In this document: in pieces, positions 1-8,532 of the stretch
How the letters are laid out: every line of letters begins with the position of its first letter
How positions within the stretch are numbered: position 1 is the first letter of the stretch
Origin: Prevotella sp. UBA3776
GTDB lineage: Bacteria > Bacteroidota > Bacteroidia > Bacteroidales > Bacteroidaceae
DNA: 46,018 nucleotides
Assembly: GCA_002369515.1 (NCBI GenBank)
Contig: DFFM01000012.1
Coordinates: forward strand, 1 to 46,018
Direction: 5' to 3'
Notes under the pieces: model-generated
Seen by the model: the letters and a program-made list of their open reading frames with translations, nothing else
The model's database searches: none
What the model was told of the DNA's origin: nothing
Translations under genes and position numbers: made by a program

Positions 1-145
1 AACTTTTTGGAGTTCAAGGAGTTCATGGAGTGCAAGGAGTTGCAAGACAATAGCTTCGTGCCGTGTTTCCCCAAAAACAGAAGGACTCAGAGCAAAGACT
101 AATGTCTTGAAACTCCTTGTAACTCCTTGCAACTCCTTGTTTACT
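1..145. repeat. Mirrored 9-10 base tandem repeat array downstream of rnz
   Basis: From about 8 to 46 the + strand carries tandem units of the form AGTTCAAGG / AGTTCATGG / AGTGCAAGG. From about 105 to 141 it carries the reverse complement as units of the form AACTCCTTGT. The arms are separated by about 60 bases of ordinary sequence, so the array could fold as one long imperfect hairpin. It lies 3' of the minus-strand ribonuclease Z gene. From 146 to 275 I see no gene or clear signal. Confidence 0.7.
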
Positions 146-275
146 TAACATGCGAAAGTTGAGTTATATAATTTCTGAAGACATGTAATGCTCGCCGAGT
201 GACAGCCGCTGCATTTCCTAAAACGCTAACAGAAAAACCATGTCTGTATTATTCATGGAACAACATCATCTGGCA

Positions 276-1193
276 TCATTCGACGCTGAACACTCGATTC
301 TCCTCTGTTAGGAAAGTGTTGGGGAAGATGGCCCGGGCCTCGTTGAGGAGCACTTCCTCGCACTCATAGCGGGCGGAGTAATGGCCCAGCAGGAGTGTGC
401 CCACCTCGGCATCGCGCGCCACGGTGGCGGCCTGGGCTGCAGTGCTGTGGTGGTAGAGTTGGGCACGGTCGGCGTGGCTGGTGTCGTAGGTACTCTCGTG
501 GTAGAGCACGTTGACACCGCGCAGCAACCGGTGCAGCCTCGGCATGTAGCGTGTATCGCTGCAGAAGGCATAGGAGCGTGGCGCGTCAGGTGGCGTGGTA
601 AGACGGCTGTTGGGCACCATGGTACCGTCGGCGAGCGTATAGTCGGCTCCGGCCTTGATGTTGTTGATTTGGCTGAGGGGGATGCGGTAGAAGTCAATCA
701 TGTCGCGGCGGATGTGGGGCAGCAGAGGCTTCTCGCGGAAGAGGAAGCCACAGCAGGGCACACGGTGCTCCAAAGGGATGGTTTCGACGGTAAGGCTTCG
801 GTCGTCGTAGATGACGGCCTGACGAGTGGTGTCAATGGGGTGGAACAGCACGTCGTAGTCGAGTCCGTTGCAGAACATATCAAGCTGCGACTGCAGCATG
901 GGGCCGAACTCGGGAGTGGCATAAATGTGCAGTGGAGCCGTTCGTCCTAGCATGCCGAAGGTGGAGACCATGCCGATAAGCCCGAAGCAGTGGTCGCCGT
1001 GCAGATGAGAAATGAAGACTGCTCCGATGCGGTTGAACCCCACATGAGAGCGGCGCAGCTGCATCTGTGTGCCTTCGCCGCAATCGATCATGAAGAGTTT
1101 CTCGCGCAGTTCCACTATCTGCGACGTAGGATTGTGTTTGGCTGTGGGCAGGGCGCTGCCGCAGCCGAGAATGTGTATTCTGAAGGGCTCCAT
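276..1193 (-). CDS. rnz: Ribonuclease Z
   Basis: tRNA 3'-processing endonuclease of the metallo-beta-lactamase fold, 305 residues, the usual length for the short bacterial form. The N-terminus GCGSALPT and the zinc motif HLHGDHCFGL are plain. Further conserved features follow: a downstream Asp in CSDTRY, the late HESTY element, and a final His in LGHYSARY. I start at MEPFRIHILG (1193); an upstream in-frame Met at 1238 would add residues encoded by a short-repeat array, which is unlikely to be translated. A lipoprotein gene follows upstream on the same strand, with the mirrored repeat at 1208-1285 between them. Family assignment is secure. Confidence 0.95.
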   Translation of the reverse strand: MEPFRIHILGCGSALPTAKHNPTSQIVELREKLFMIDCGEGTQMQLRRSHVGFNRIGAVFISHLHGDHCFGLIGMVSTFGMLGRTAPLHIYATPEFGPMLQSQLDMFCNGLDYDVLFHPIDTTRQAVIYDDRSLTVETIPLEHRVPCCGFLFREKPLLPHIRRDMIDFYRIPLSQINNIKAGADYTLADGTMVPNSRLTTPPDAPRSYAFCSDTRYMPRLHRLLRGVNVLYHESTYDTSHADRAQLYHHSTAAQAATVARDAEVGTLLLGHYSARYECEEVLLNEARAIFPNTFLTEENRVFSVE

Positions 1194-1207
1194 GTCTGTT
1201 TTTTCTT

Positions 1208-1285
1208 TGAACTTTAAACTTTGAACATTGAACTTCAACCATTGTCCGTCAGTTCTGGCTCAAAGTTCAAAGTTTTCAGTTTTTC
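1208..1285. repeat. Mirrored 'CAAAGTTCAAAGTT' type repeat between rnz and lipoprotein gene
   Basis: TTTGAACTTTAAACTTTGAA on the left and CTCAAAGTTCAAAGTTTTC on the right are inverted copies of the same short unit, about 40 bases apart. They fill the gap between two minus-strand genes. Upstream extension of rnz into it would give a KFNVQSLKFK-type peptide, a usual translation artefact of such repeats. Confidence 0.65.
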
Positions 1286-1857
1286 ATGCGCTTGTAGGCG
1301 AAGATGCCCTTGGCGTTTTCCAGATAGAGTGAGTCGGCTCCGAGACTATAGACGCTGAAGGTGTCAGTGGAGAGCACCAGGTTGGCATTGCATATTTTCC
1401 ACTCGGTGAGCGGCTTGGGCTCAGTAACGGTGGATACCACCACCCCACCCTCCTGAATCTCGAAATTCTTGTCGATGCTGCTCCACTTTCCCAGCAGGGT
1501 GGTCAAGTTGACGGCGTTGTCGGCGCGCCAGAAGCCGTCGGCATCCTTGTGCCCCACCACGGCCACTCGGTCGCCCACGTTCATGCCTCCCTTGATGGTG
1601 CCGGTGTCGTCCAGATTGACGGCATAGCTGATGGTGTCGCCGTCGGCGGTAACCAGCTCGAGCATGTGCATGGAGCATCCATCGCCACAGACGCCATAGA
1701 CGGTGGTGTCGGGCACATTCTCGACAAGTGTTGAATCGACGATGGGAGCCACCACCTTTGGGGCGGCTTTCCGTTCGTTGCAGCCAGCCACGATGAGCAT
1801 CATGGCGACCAAAAGGGTGAGTGAAAGACTAATTCTTCTCATATTGCTTTGCTTCAT
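1276..1857 (-). CDS. Small lipoprotein, possibly lipocalin-like
   Basis: A 193-residue exported protein. Residues 7-25 form a hydrophobic signal ending in the lipobox IVAGC, with the lipidated Cys at 26, followed by charged NERK; so it is expected to be membrane-anchored in the envelope. The mature part is beta-rich with several Trp/Gly positions and ends FAYKRMKN; the alternation and the ending recall lipocalin-like Bacteroidales lipoproteins, but I cannot assign the family firmly. The start may be Met1 or Met6 (1842, MRRISLS); both overlap the 3' end of mazG (by 29 or 14 bases), so the two are probably co-transcribed. Function unknown. Confidence 0.75.
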   Translation of the reverse strand: MKQSNMRRISLSLTLLVAMMLIVAGCNERKAAPKVVAPIVDSTLVENVPDTTVYGVCGDGCSMHMLELVTADGDTISYAVNLDDTGTIKGGMNVGDRVAVVGHKDADGFWRADNAVNLTTLLGKWSSIDKNFEIQEGGVVVSTVTEPKPLTEWKICNANLVLSTDTFSVYSLGADSLYLENAKGIFAYKRMKN

Positions 1858-2686
1858 TCCATAATTTATCCATTTCTTCCAAGCTCATGTCTGTGAGCGG
1901 CTTACCAGCCTTGATGCTATGCTGCTCAATGTAGTTGAACCTACTGATGAACTTCTGGTTGGTGTGCTCCAGGGCGTTGTCGGGGTTGAGTTTGTAGAGC
2001 CGCGCGGCGTTGATGACGCTGAAGAGGAAGTCGCCCAGCTCGCGGGTGCTGTTTTCCTTGTCTTCCTTAGCCAGCTCGGCCTCCAGTTCGCTCAGCTCCT
2101 CATGCACTTTCTGCCACACATCCTCGCGCCGCTGCCAGTCGAACCCCACGTTGCGGGCTTTGTCCTGTATGCGGTATGCCTTGATGAGTGTGGGCAGCGA
2201 ACGGGGGACGCCACTGAGCACACTCTTATTGCCGTCTTTCTCGCGCAGTTTGATTTGCTCCCAGTTCTGGAGCACCTGTTCGGAAGTCTTGGCTTGGGCA
2301 AACTCGCGTTGTTCCTCCTGCTGCTCTCCATAGGGCAGCGGCTTGGGTTCGGGCGCTCCCACCTGCGACGGATGGTAGATGTGGGGATGGCGGAAGATGA
2401 GTTTGTCGGCCTGCATGTTGCAGACGTCGGCCATGTCGAAATCGTCGGTCTCGCTGCCTATCTTGGCGTAGAAGAGCACGTGCATGAGCACGTCGCCCAG
2501 TTCCTTGCAGATGTTCTTCTTGTCGTGGTTCATCAGGGCGTCGCTCAGTTCGAAGGCCTCCTCGATGGTGTTGGGGCGCAGGCTCTCGAAGGTCTGCTTG
2601 CGGTCCCAGGGACATTTGGCGCGCAGTTGGTCGAGCACATCGAGCAATCGGCCAAAGGCTTGAAGTTTTTCTTCTCTTGTGTGCAT
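1829..2686 (-). CDS. mazG: Nucleoside triphosphate pyrophosphohydrolase MazG
   Basis: House-cleaning enzyme that hydrolyses (d)NTPs to the monophosphate and pyrophosphate. The 285-residue protein has the double MazG architecture. The N-terminal repeat holds CPWDRKQTFESL, then EEAFEL and KELGDVLMHV; the C-terminal repeat holds EELSELEAEL and RELGDFLFSVINAAR. These ExxE...ExxD patterns bind the magnesium ions. Length and both repeats match the E. coli-type enzyme. It is the first gene after the minus-strand promoter at 2707-2714 and overlaps the following lipoprotein gene. Confidence 0.95.
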   Translation of the reverse strand: MHTREEKLQAFGRLLDVLDQLRAKCPWDRKQTFESLRPNTIEEAFELSDALMNHDKKNICKELGDVLMHVLFYAKIGSETDDFDMADVCNMQADKLIFRHPHIYHPSQVGAPEPKPLPYGEQQEEQREFAQAKTSEQVLQNWEQIKLREKDGNKSVLSGVPRSLPTLIKAYRIQDKARNVGFDWQRREDVWQKVHEELSELEAELAKEDKENSTRELGDFLFSVINAARLYKLNPDNALEHTNQKFISRFNYIEQHSIKAGKPLTDMSLEEMDKLWNEAKQYEKN

Positions 2687-2706
2687 TTTATAAAAGAATT
2701 ATGGCG

Positions 2707-2714
2707 CAAAAGTA
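2707..2714 (-). promoter_or_regulatory. Bacteroidetes-type -7 box for mazG
   Basis: The reverse complement reads TACTTTTG, matching TAnnTTTG, 20 bases upstream of the mazG start. No clear TTTG -33 box is seen at the usual spacing. The valS -7 box lies 22 bases away on the other strand, so the two divergent promoters are almost back to back. Confidence 0.55.
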
Positions 2715-2736
2715 CAATAATTTAATGGAAAATTCG

Positions 2737-2744
2737 TAATTTTG
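2737..2744 (+). promoter_or_regulatory. Bacteroidetes-type -7 box for valS
   Basis: TAATTTTG matches TAnnTTTG, 64 bases before the valS start codon, and is followed by GC, common after this box in the phylum. No good -33 box is visible. Confidence 0.55.
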
Positions 2745-2808
2745 CAGCGTTTTTCTGCGCCCGAGGCGTTTTTTAGACGAAAATTCAAGAAACAATATAT
2801 TTTTTCAA

Positions 2809-5568
2809 ATGGAATTAGCAAGTAAATACGATCCGCAGACTGTGGAATCGAAATGGTATCAGTATTGGCTTGACAACAAGCTCTTCGCAAGTAAACCTGA
2901 TGGACGTGAGCCCTACACCATCGTCATCCCGCCGCCCAATGTCACCGGTGTGCTCCACATGGGACACATGCTCAACAACACCATCCAGGACATTCTGGTG
3001 CGCCGCGCCCGCATGGAAGGCAAGAATGCCTGCTGGGTGCCGGGCACGGACCACGCCTCCATAGCCACCGAAGCCAAGGTGGTGAAGAAACTGGCCGAGC
3101 AAGGCATCAAGAAAAGCGACCTCACCCGCGAGCAGTTCCTGGAGCACGCATGGGACTGGACTCACGAGCACGGCGGCATCATCCTGAAGCAGCTCAGAAG
3201 GCTTGGAGCCAGCTGCGACTGGGACCGCACGGCCTTCACCATGGACGAGAAACGCTCGGAGAGCGTCATCAAGGTTTTCGTTGACCTCTACAACAAGGGA
3301 CTCATCTATCGTGGGCTGCGCATGGTCAACTGGGATCCCAAAGCACAGACAGCGTTGAGCAACGAAGAGGTGATCTACCGCGAGGAGAAAAGCCACTTGT
3401 TCCACCTGAAATACTACGTGGCCGAACTCGACCAACTGCCCGACGAGGAACAGCTCAGAGAGCAAGGCAACATCATCCACAAGGACCAACGGGGATACTA
3501 CGCCGTGGTGGCCACCACCCGCCCGGAAACCATCATGGGCGACACCGCCATGTGCATCAACCCCAAAGACCCCAAAAACCAGTGGCTCAAGGGCCGCAAG
3601 GTCATCGTGCCGCTGGTGGGACGCGTCATCAAGGTCATTGAGGACCGCTACGTCGATATAGAGTTCGGAACGGGATGTCTGAAGGTGACACCCGCCCACG
3701 ACACCAACGACTATATGCTCGGCAAGACGCACAATCTGGAAACCATCGACATCTTCAACGCAGACGGAACCATCTCGGAGCAGAGCCCCCTCTACGTGGG
3801 CATGGACCGCGAGGACTGCCGCCGCCAGATTGCCAAGGACCTGCAACAGGCTGGGCTCATGGAGCGCGTGGAAGACTACGACAACAAGGTGGGATACTCC
3901 GAGCGCAACGCCGACACTGCCGTTGAGCCCCGACTCTGCATGCAGTGGTTTCTGCGAATGCAGCACTTTGCCGACATCGCTCTGCCGCCCGTGATGAACG
4001 ACGAGCTGAAATTCTATCCCGCCAAATACAAGACCACCTACCAGAACTGGCTCACCAACATCCAAGACTGGTGCATCAGCCGGCAGCTCTGGTGGGGCCA
4101 CCGCATCCCTGCCTACTACGTGGCCGCCGAAAAACTCTCGACAAAGAGCGAGCAGTACGCCTACAACGAGGACGGCGAACTCATCGTGGTGGCCGAAACG
4201 GCTGAGAAAGCGCTCGAGAAGGCTCGCCAGATGAGCGGCAACGACGCTTTGCAGGCGGAAGACCTCAGGCAGGACGAGGATGCCCTCGACACATGGTTCT
4301 CCAGCTGGCTGTGGCCAGTGAGCCTCTTCGACGGCATCAACAACCCCGACAACGAGGAAATCAACTACTACTATCCCACGGCCGACCTGGTGACTGGCCC
4401 CGACATCATCTTCTTCTGGGTGGCCCGCATGATCATGGCTGGATATGAATACCGCAAGGACATGCCCTTCCGCAACGTCTATTTCACGGGCATCGTGCGC
4501 GACAAGCTGGGACGCAAGATGTCGAAGTCGCTCGGCAATTCGCCCGACCCCATAGAGCTCATCGAGAAGTTTGGGGCCGACGGTGTGCGCATGGGCATGA
4601 TGCTCTCGGCCCCGGCCGGCAACGACATCCTTTTCGACGAGGCCCTCTGCGAACAGGGTCGCAACTTCAACAACAAGATATGGAACGCGTTCAGGCTGGT
4701 GAAAGGCTGGCAAGTGGCCGACACCGAGCAGGCCGAGGCCGCCAAAACCGCCACGGCATGGTTTGAGGCCAAACTCAAACAAACCAACGCCGAGCTGGAC
4801 GACCTCTTCAAGAAATACCGATTGAGCGAGGCCCTCATGGCCGTCTATAAGCTGTTCTGGGACGAGTTCTCCAGCTGGTATCTGGAAATGGTGAAGCCAG
4901 CATACATCAACGGACAGGCACAGCCCATCGACCGCCAGACCTACGATGCCACGCTGCGTTTCTTCGACGCGCTGCTGAAGATGCTCCATCCCTTCATGCC
5001 GTTCATCACCGAAGAACTGTGGCAGGCGCTCTACGACCGCAAGCCGGGCGAAAGCATCATGCGCGAGAAAATCGACATTGACGCTCCCACTGAGGCCGAC
5101 GACCAGTTGACCCAGGCCATCGAGCAGGTGAAGCTGATTGTGAGCGGAGTGAGAATGGTGCGCAACCAGAAGAACATCGCACCCAAGGAGGCACTCGAAC
5201 TGCAGGTGGTGGGCCAAAACCACTACGAATGCTTCAACGCCGCCATCACCAAGATGGCCAACCTGAAAGCCATCAACGTGGTCAGCGACAAAGGTGCCGA
5301 CGCCAGCGCATTCATGGTGGGCACCGACGAATTTGCCGTGCCACTGGGCGATCTTATCGACGTAGCAGCCGAAATAGAGAAGCAGGAGGCGCAACTGAAA
5401 CATCTGGAAGGTTTCCTCATGGGAGTGATGAAGAAACTTTCTAACGAAAAGTTCGTGGCCCACGCCCCTGAAGCCGTGGTGGCCCTCGAACGGAAGAAGC
5501 AGAGCGACTCGGAAGAGAAGATTGCCGCTCTGAAGGAATCAATAGCCGAACTGAAAAAGAAACTATGA
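2809..5568 (+). CDS. valS: Valyl-tRNA synthetase
   Basis: Class I aminoacyl-tRNA synthetase that charges tRNA-Val in the cytoplasm; 919 residues, normal for the family. The HIGH-type motif is HMGH at residues 50-53 after PPPNVTGVL. The editing (CP1) region holds [12 protein letters not shown], and the KMSKS motif is at 570-574 before LGNSPDP. An anticodon-binding helical domain follows, and the C-terminus from about 850 is a charged coiled coil ([15 protein letters not shown] onward), the tRNA-arm domain of ValS. Its stop overlaps the start of the next gene as ATGA, so the two are translationally coupled. Confidence 0.98.
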   Translation: MELASKYDPQTVESKWYQYWLDNKLFASKPDGREPYTIVIPPPNVTGVLHMGHMLNNTIQDILVRRARMEGKNACWVPGTDHASIATEAKVVKKLAEQGIKKSDLTREQFLEHAWDWTHEHGGIILKQLRRLGASCDWDRTAFTMDEKRSESVIKVFVDLYNKGLIYRGLRMVNWDPKAQTALSNEEVIYREEKSHLFHLKYYVAELDQLPDEEQLREQGNIIHKDQRGYYAVVATTRPETIMGDTAMCINPKDPKNQWLKGRKVIVPLVGRVIKVIEDRYVDIEFGTGCLKVTPAHDTNDYMLGKTHNLETIDIFNADGTISEQSPLYVGMDREDCRRQIAKDLQQAGLMERVEDYDNKVGYSERNADTAVEPRLCMQWFLRMQHFADIALPPVMNDELKFYPAKYKTTYQNWLTNIQDWCISRQLWWGHRIPAYYVAAEKLSTKSEQYAYNEDGELIVVAETAEKALEKARQMSGNDALQAEDLRQDEDALDTWFSSWLWPVSLFDGINNPDNEEINYYYPTADLVTGPDIIFFWVARMIMAGYEYRKDMPFRNVYFTGIVRDKLGRKMSKSLGNSPDPIELIEKFGADGVRMGMMLSAPAGNDILFDEALCEQGRNFNNKIWNAFRLVKGWQVADTEQAEAAKTATAWFEAKLKQTNAELDDLFKKYRLSEALMAVYKLFWDEFSSWYLEMVKPAYINGQAQPIDRQTYDATLRFFDALLKMLHPFMPFITEELWQALYDRKPGESIMREKIDIDAPTEADDQLTQAIEQVKLIVSGVRMVRNQKNIAPKEALELQVVGQNHYECFNAAITKMANLKAINVVSDKGADASAFMVGTDEFAVPLGDLIDVAAEIEKQEAQLKHLEGFLMGVMKKLSNEKFVAHAPEAVVALERKKQSDSEEKIAALKESIAELKKKL

Positions 5569-6848
5569 ACAAAGTGAAGTCTGCAATGGGCGCGCACAGG
5601 TGTGCGCCCATGCTTTTATATCTGTTGCTGGCCAGCCTGCTGTTTACGGCCTGCCACGACGACGCCGAGGACATTGAAAACATGACCAAGCAAACGGTGT
5701 TCGTCTATATGCCATGGACGGGCTCGCAGAGCAATTCCGGACTGCTCACTGCCCTGAAAGCCAACCTGGATAGCATAGAATCGGCCATCCGATCAACCAA
5801 CGGACTGGGCGACACGCGTGCACTGGTGTTCCTCAGCGAAACAGCCACGTCGTCAACGCTCTTCGAGTTCACCTACGACGACAAGCAACGCACCATTTCG
5901 CGCAACACGCTCAAGACCTACTCGGGTGCCGACTACATTCAACTCGAAGGGCTGAAAGCCATCCTCGAGGACGTCAAGTCGATGGCACCGGCCAACAACT
6001 ATGCCATGATAGTGGGAGGACACGGAACGGGATGGACTTTCAAGGACAGTTGGGAGAAATACCCCTACTATGCCCCACAGGCTTTTTTCTTCGACGACGA
6101 CGCGGACAACATGGCCACCACCCGAGCCTACCAAAGCAACGGCAACGACCCCGAGACACGATTCTTCGGAAGCGTTTCGGATCTCAAAAGCTACAGCACA
6201 GACGTCCCCACCTTGGCCAAAGCCATCGAAGACGCTGGAATGAAAATGCAATTCATCATGTTCGACGACTGCTACATGAGCAACGTCGAGGTGGCCTACG
6301 AACTGCGCAACGTCACAAACTTCCTCATTGCCTCCACCTGTGAGGTGATGAAGGTGGGATTCCCCTATCAGACCATGTGGGCCAGCCTGGCCAGATGGCA
6401 GCCGCAGTATTCAGCGGCCGTCTCGGCGTTCAAGAGCTTTTACCAGAATTACCAATACCCCTATGGCACCGTCGCGGCCATCGACTGCAGAAAAATGGAG
6501 GAGTTGGCTGCCGTCATGAAGCTCATCAACGAAAAATACTCCTTCGACGAGACAAAGCTCGAAGAACTGCAGGTGCTCGACGGATTCAACACCCACATTT
6601 TCTACGACTTTGGAGACTATGTGAATCATCTGTGTACAGAGAAGGCTCTGGCCAACCGCATGGAGTCGGCATTGAACAGCGTGGTGGTGAGCAAAGCCAA
6701 CACCGACGAGTTCTACACCTATCTCTATCAGTCGCCCTACACCGTGAAACTGAACACCTTCTCGGGCATCGCCATTTCAGACCCCAGCCAAAACAGTGTG
6801 GTGAAGAAAAGCATCGACCGCACGGCATGGTACAAAGCCACACACTAA
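5565..6848 (+). CDS. Clostripain-like (C11 family) cysteine peptidase lipoprotein
   Basis: A 427-residue predicted surface or periplasmic peptidase. The signal [14 protein letters not shown] ends in a lipidated Cys at 30. The caspase-like dyad of family C11 is visible: His153 in GGHGTGW and Cys236 in [15 protein letters not shown]. Near the N-terminus [12 protein letters not shown] and the long helix of aspartates are typical of Bacteroidales members. The first Met overlaps the valS stop, but Met8 (5586) and Met16 (5610) are also possible; a GC-rich palindrome at 5586-5611 falls between them. Substrate unknown; C11 enzymes often cleave after basic residues. Confidence 0.88.
   Translation: MNKVKSAMGAHRCAPMLLYLLLASLLFTACHDDAEDIENMTKQTVFVYMPWTGSQSNSGLLTALKANLDSIESAIRSTNGLGDTRALVFLSETATSSTLFEFTYDDKQRTISRNTLKTYSGADYIQLEGLKAILEDVKSMAPANNYAMIVGGHGTGWTFKDSWEKYPYYAPQAFFFDDDADNMATTRAYQSNGNDPETRFFGSVSDLKSYSTDVPTLAKAIEDAGMKMQFIMFDDCYMSNVEVAYELRNVTNFLIASTCEVMKVGFPYQTMWASLARWQPQYSAAVSAFKSFYQNYQYPYGTVAAIDCRKMEELAAVMKLINEKYSFDETKLEELQVLDGFNTHIFYDFGDYVNHLCTEKALANRMESALNSVVVSKANTDEFYTYLYQSPYTVKLNTFSGIAISDPSQNSVVKKSIDRTAWYKATH
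5586..5611. repeat. GC-rich palindrome in the signal-peptide region of the C11 peptidase gene
   Basis: ATGGGCGCGCAC and GTGTGCGCCCAT pair along all 12 positions with one G-T wobble and only AG between them, encoding MGAHRCAPM. It lies between three candidate start codons, 18 bases after the valS stop. It could be a mobile palindromic repeat captured by the reading frame, or an mRNA hairpin controlling translation. Confidence 0.7.
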
Positions 6849-6850
6849 GC

Positions 6851-6955
6851 GAGTTAGGAGTTAAGAGTTAGGAGTTAGGAGTTAGGAATTGGGAACAAAA
6901 AAAGGAGTTAAGAAAACTCCTAACTCCTAATTCCTAACTCCTAACTCTTTTAAGC
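6851..6955. repeat. Mirrored AGGAGTT heptamer array between convergent genes
   Basis: Tandem copies of AGGAGTT fill 6851-6890 and the inverse, AACTCCT, fills 6915-6950, with about 25 bases between. The pair would make a long hairpin and ends in CTTTTAAG. It sits exactly between the convergent peptidase and DUF3078 genes, so it may also end transcription from both sides. Confidence 0.75.
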
Positions 6956-6966
6956 TTCCAACCTTT

Positions 6967-8220
6967 TTAGAAAGAATAGTTGAAGCCTAGCGACAGATAC
7001 TCCATGAACTGCCAATATCCGTGGTCGCCGTCGCGCAGCACACCGTCGTCGAAGCGCGGATAGATGAAAAGGTTCGACGAGATGTACTTGTTGAACTTGA
7101 AGGTGAAAGTGTTCTCCCACTCCCACTCCACACGTTTGTAGGATGAGAATCCGTACATGCGCGTTTTCCAGTTGATATTGTCGGAAATCTTCCACTCCAG
7201 ATCGACCGTAAACTGCGAACCTATCTCGTGCAGCGTGTGCTCGCCCTCCTTCAGACTGTTGCGCGTAGCCAACGCCGAGCGACCCACATAGATGAAATTG
7301 TAAGAAAGCGGAGCCAAGTGGATGCTACCCGTGAGTTTCTTGTTCAGAGCTTTCACGGCGTAGTCCATACCGAGAGAGACGTTCAGTTTGAAAGGTGACA
7401 TGAAGTCTGAATAGACAAACAAGTCGTTGCTCTTGTAGCCGCGCACAAACTGCGACTGAGCCACCACCTGCAGCGTATAGTACCACTTCTTGGTGGCCTG
7501 CAGGCCCAGTTTGCTCGTCAAACGCAACAGGTCCTCCGTGCTCTTGAACTCGTGCAGGCTGTCGCTCTTGCTCGTCATGAAGCCGAGTTTCATCTCCAGT
7601 TTGTTCTCCCACTTCAGTTTCTGTTTGTTGTTGTAGTTGGCTTCCATGGCCAGACTACCCACCATCGAGTAGTTGCTCTCGCCGCCCTTGTACCAGTTGC
7701 CGCTGACGTAGTTCTGCAGAAACTGCAGGTAGTAGTCGCCCTTGACAGTCCAAAACTTGGGTTTTTTTACATCCACCTCGACGGGCACCGAATCAGCTAT
7801 CAGCGGTTCAGGGGCGATGCGCTCCACCAAATCCACCGAACTCTTGATGGTCTGACCAGCATCCTCACGGATGGAGCCAGCCTGCTGCAGACGATTCTGG
7901 CTGTTCACCACCAAGTCGGGACGGTTCATATACACGCGCAGCAGAGCATTGTCAATCTCGTCCACTACGGCATCCTTGCCAGAGAGGTTGCCGTCCAGGC
8001 GCAGCAGTTTGTTGGCTGCAGAATGATAGAACGTGGTGGGAGCAAAAAGACGGTAGAACCTGGCATCGGAGGCTGGTGCCTGTCCTATTCGCATGTTCAC
8101 TTGCCGAACGGAGTCCAGCTTTTGCTTGTAAAGGGCCAGCGAGTCTGCATAGTCGGCAGTCGCATGGGCAAACGAACTGCTCAGCACAACAGCTGAGAGG
8201 AAAAGATAACGCAATTTCAT
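6967..8220 (-). CDS. DUF3078 outer-membrane beta-barrel protein
   Basis: A 417-residue exported protein with a cleavable signal peptide (residues 1-20, ending SSFAHATA). The central region has the family hallmark QNYVSGNWYKGGESN (about residues 165-180), then alternating hydrophobic/polar strands (LKWENKLEMKLGFM, WYYTLQVVAQSQF, FTFKFNKY) and a C-terminal aromatic residue in SLGFNYSF, as in barrel proteins of the outer membrane. Role unknown. It is a single-gene unit with its own promoter, divergent from yidC and convergent with the C11 peptidase gene. Confidence 0.85.
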   Translation of the reverse strand: MKLRYLFLSAVVLSSSFAHATADYADSLALYKQKLDSVRQVNMRIGQAPASDARFYRLFAPTTFYHSAANKLLRLDGNLSGKDAVVDEIDNALLRVYMNRPDLVVNSQNRLQQAGSIREDAGQTIKSSVDLVERIAPEPLIADSVPVEVDVKKPKFWTVKGDYYLQFLQNYVSGNWYKGGESNYSMVGSLAMEANYNNKQKLKWENKLEMKLGFMTSKSDSLHEFKSTEDLLRLTSKLGLQATKKWYYTLQVVAQSQFVRGYKSNDLFVYSDFMSPFKLNVSLGMDYAVKALNKKLTGSIHLAPLSYNFIYVGRSALATRNSLKEGEHTLHEIGSQFTVDLEWKISDNINWKTRMYGFSSYKRVEWEWENTFTFKFNKYISSNLFIYPRFDDGVLRDGDHGYWQFMEYLSLGFNYSF

Positions 8221-8295
8221 TATTTTTTTCTTTTTGGTTACACTTCAATGCTGACAATAATATTTCTGAATCGTTTTCGAAAGCAGCTTTTGGTG

Positions 8296-8326
8296 CAAAG
8301 ATAAAGATTTTTTTTGAATACACAAA
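8296..8326 (-). promoter_or_regulatory. Promoter of the DUF3078 gene
   Basis: On the minus strand TTTG (8326-8323) and TATCTTTG (8303-8296) are separated by 19 bases, an almost ideal Bacteroidetes promoter. The leader to the start codon at 8220 is about 70 bases. The whole 8221-8532 gap is AT-rich and otherwise holds the yidC promoter. Confidence 0.7.
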
Positions 8327-8451
8327 CTTTTTTAAGCAATTATTCAGCCACAAAGGTTTTCGAGGTTGGTTTGGGCGGAAAATCGCGGAAAATCTTTTCT
8401 CTGTATAAGAAAATAAATCTGCTTTTCGTCCTTAAAGTCGTTTTTTTGCAG

Positions 8452-8459
8452 TACCTTTG
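8452..8459 (+). promoter_or_regulatory. -7 box upstream of yidC
   Basis: TACCTTTG followed by CACC, 73 bases before the yidC start. The -33 region is poor. Confidence 0.5.
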
Positions 8460-8532
8460 CACCTTGTATTCATATAAAATGCAGGTTCTGTAAAAAAAGA
8501 CCAAAAATCAAAATCCAACCAACAAATAAGAA

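Noticed and set aside
1193..1238. Longer rnz start giving MKFNVQSLKFKEKTD in front
   Set aside because: The extra residues are encoded by a short intergenic repeat; the conserved start is MEPFRIHILG.
2815..5463. An 882-codon open frame on the minus strand opposite valS
   Set aside because: It is antisense to a complete valyl-tRNA synthetase, its translation is low-complexity (His/Val/Leu/Gly rich) with no motif, and it reflects the GC-rich codon pattern of valS.
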